A DNA stretch of 64,000 bases. It comes from Burhinus oedicnemus. Taxonomy: Eukaryota > Chordata > Aves > Charadriiformes > Burhinidae. Position 1 is the first letter of the stretch; each line of letters starts with the position of its first letter. The notes beneath the pieces are model-generated. The model saw only the letters and a list, made by a program, of their open reading frames with translations. It was not told where the DNA came from and made no database searches. A program made the position numbers and the translations under genes. The stretch spans positions 100,142 to 164,141 of the forward strand of contig VFFE01007669.1 of NCBI GenBank assembly GCA_008921705.1, given 5' to 3'. Shown here piece by piece: positions 63,301 to 64,000 of this stretch.

Positions 63301-64000
63301 ATAGACTGGTTCCTGTAAAGCTTTTCTTAAAAAGGGACAGTTTTGGGGCTGGAGTTTCAGGATTAGAAAACCAAGCCAATCTGCATTATATATTTCAGAC
63401 AATGTAACCGAACCTGATTTGTGTATTTTACATTTTCTCACTCATTCCTCTCCTACCTATCCCTTTTGGCTCAAACAACTCTGTAAGCCATGGAGCAAAA
63501 ACTGCATGTTGATGGCCAGCTGGACATCCTGAGCACTGTAGGACCTGATGAGGGGTGACTAACGTATGAGATGCAGGGAAGAGATGCTGACCGTTTTTGC
63601 AGACTCTGGCTTTCATGGAGGTGGTGGGTACCTAGCAATGCAGCCTTAGCAGGCTCAGGATTACAAATGGGAGTATAAAAAGTAAAGATTCAAAAGTCTG
63701 CCCAAACATCACATGAATTAGCCATGTTCCTCTCCATGACGTTATAAGACTTTCCGTAAGACTTGCACAAATGTCAGCAGAAAGTCTACTTAAGGTTGAA
63801 TTTCACAGCATATGCTTGAGTACTCATCTACTGAGATCAAAAGAATTACTGTTTCTCAGACTGAATTCAGTACCTTCATTCATTACTTTTGTGGACCACA
63901 GCAACTGGACAGTAGTCTTTAAGCCTTAAACATCTCAGAAATTTCCCATAAACTTTCCATCTGATTTAGATACAGTCTCTGTCTTTGCAGATTGATATAT
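57361..64000. other. Unique DNA, no supported gene
   Basis: No coding exon, RNA gene or transposon recognised up to the window end. The longest frame (61469-61810 plus, 113 codons) shows no domain. A short hairpin TTCACC-TAGT-GGTGAA lies near 62544-62559. Confidence 0.5.

Noticed and set aside
1..64000. CRISPR arrays, tRNA, rRNA and prokaryotic operons
   Set aside because: No regularly spaced repeats, no tRNA box B with cloverleaf, no rRNA-like blocks and no gene-dense layout were found.

Overview
The window looks like a gene-poor, AT-rich stretch of bird nuclear DNA, either intergenic or inside a large intron. The bird assignment rests on transposon relics. There are four CR1 LINE copies, three with preserved 3' ends built from short ATTCTRTG-type repeats. 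There are also ERVL-like LTRs that begin TGTCCTGG and end in CCACGACA or a decayed form of it, and ancient MIR-like amniote SINE relics. No host protein-coding exon, rRNA, tRNA, CRISPR array, operon or bacterial signal could be supported. Nearly all open frames are short, lack recognisable domains and fit chance in AT-rich DNA. The only convincing coding similarity is the CR1 reverse transcriptase (RT).

Layout. 1-148: decayed 3' end of an avian LTR cut by the window edge. 149-3288: unique AT-rich DNA. 3289-5420: a 5'-truncated, minus-strand CR1 that keeps most of its RT and C-terminal region; this frame is broken by one amber stop, with frameshifts upstream. 5421-24889: unique DNA holding a perfect 18-bp hairpin beside a 13-bp triplication (9409-9487), an ACTAGT cluster (7326-7378) and two GC-richer islets (about 13.0-13.6 and 18.69-18.99 kb). 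24890-25075: MIR-like relic. 31.68-34.96 kb: a small CR1 cluster with one minus and two plus copies. 36472-36726: a decayed tandem array of about 63 bp per unit, overlapping an inverted pair of perfect POU octamers. 38085-38240: a second ancient amniote repeat. 43066-43145: possible L2-like tail. 50361-51172: a nested LTR pair, the clearest structural story in the window. 51173-64000: unique DNA with no supported gene.

Nothing here forms a working gene system. The most interesting objects are the nested LTRs (a 79-bp internally deleted LTR split by a full solo LTR in the opposite orientation, each with its own 5-bp target duplication), the octamer/tandem-array element, and several unusually clean inverted repeats. 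A functional reading of the non-coding candidates is inference and depends on conservation data not available here.
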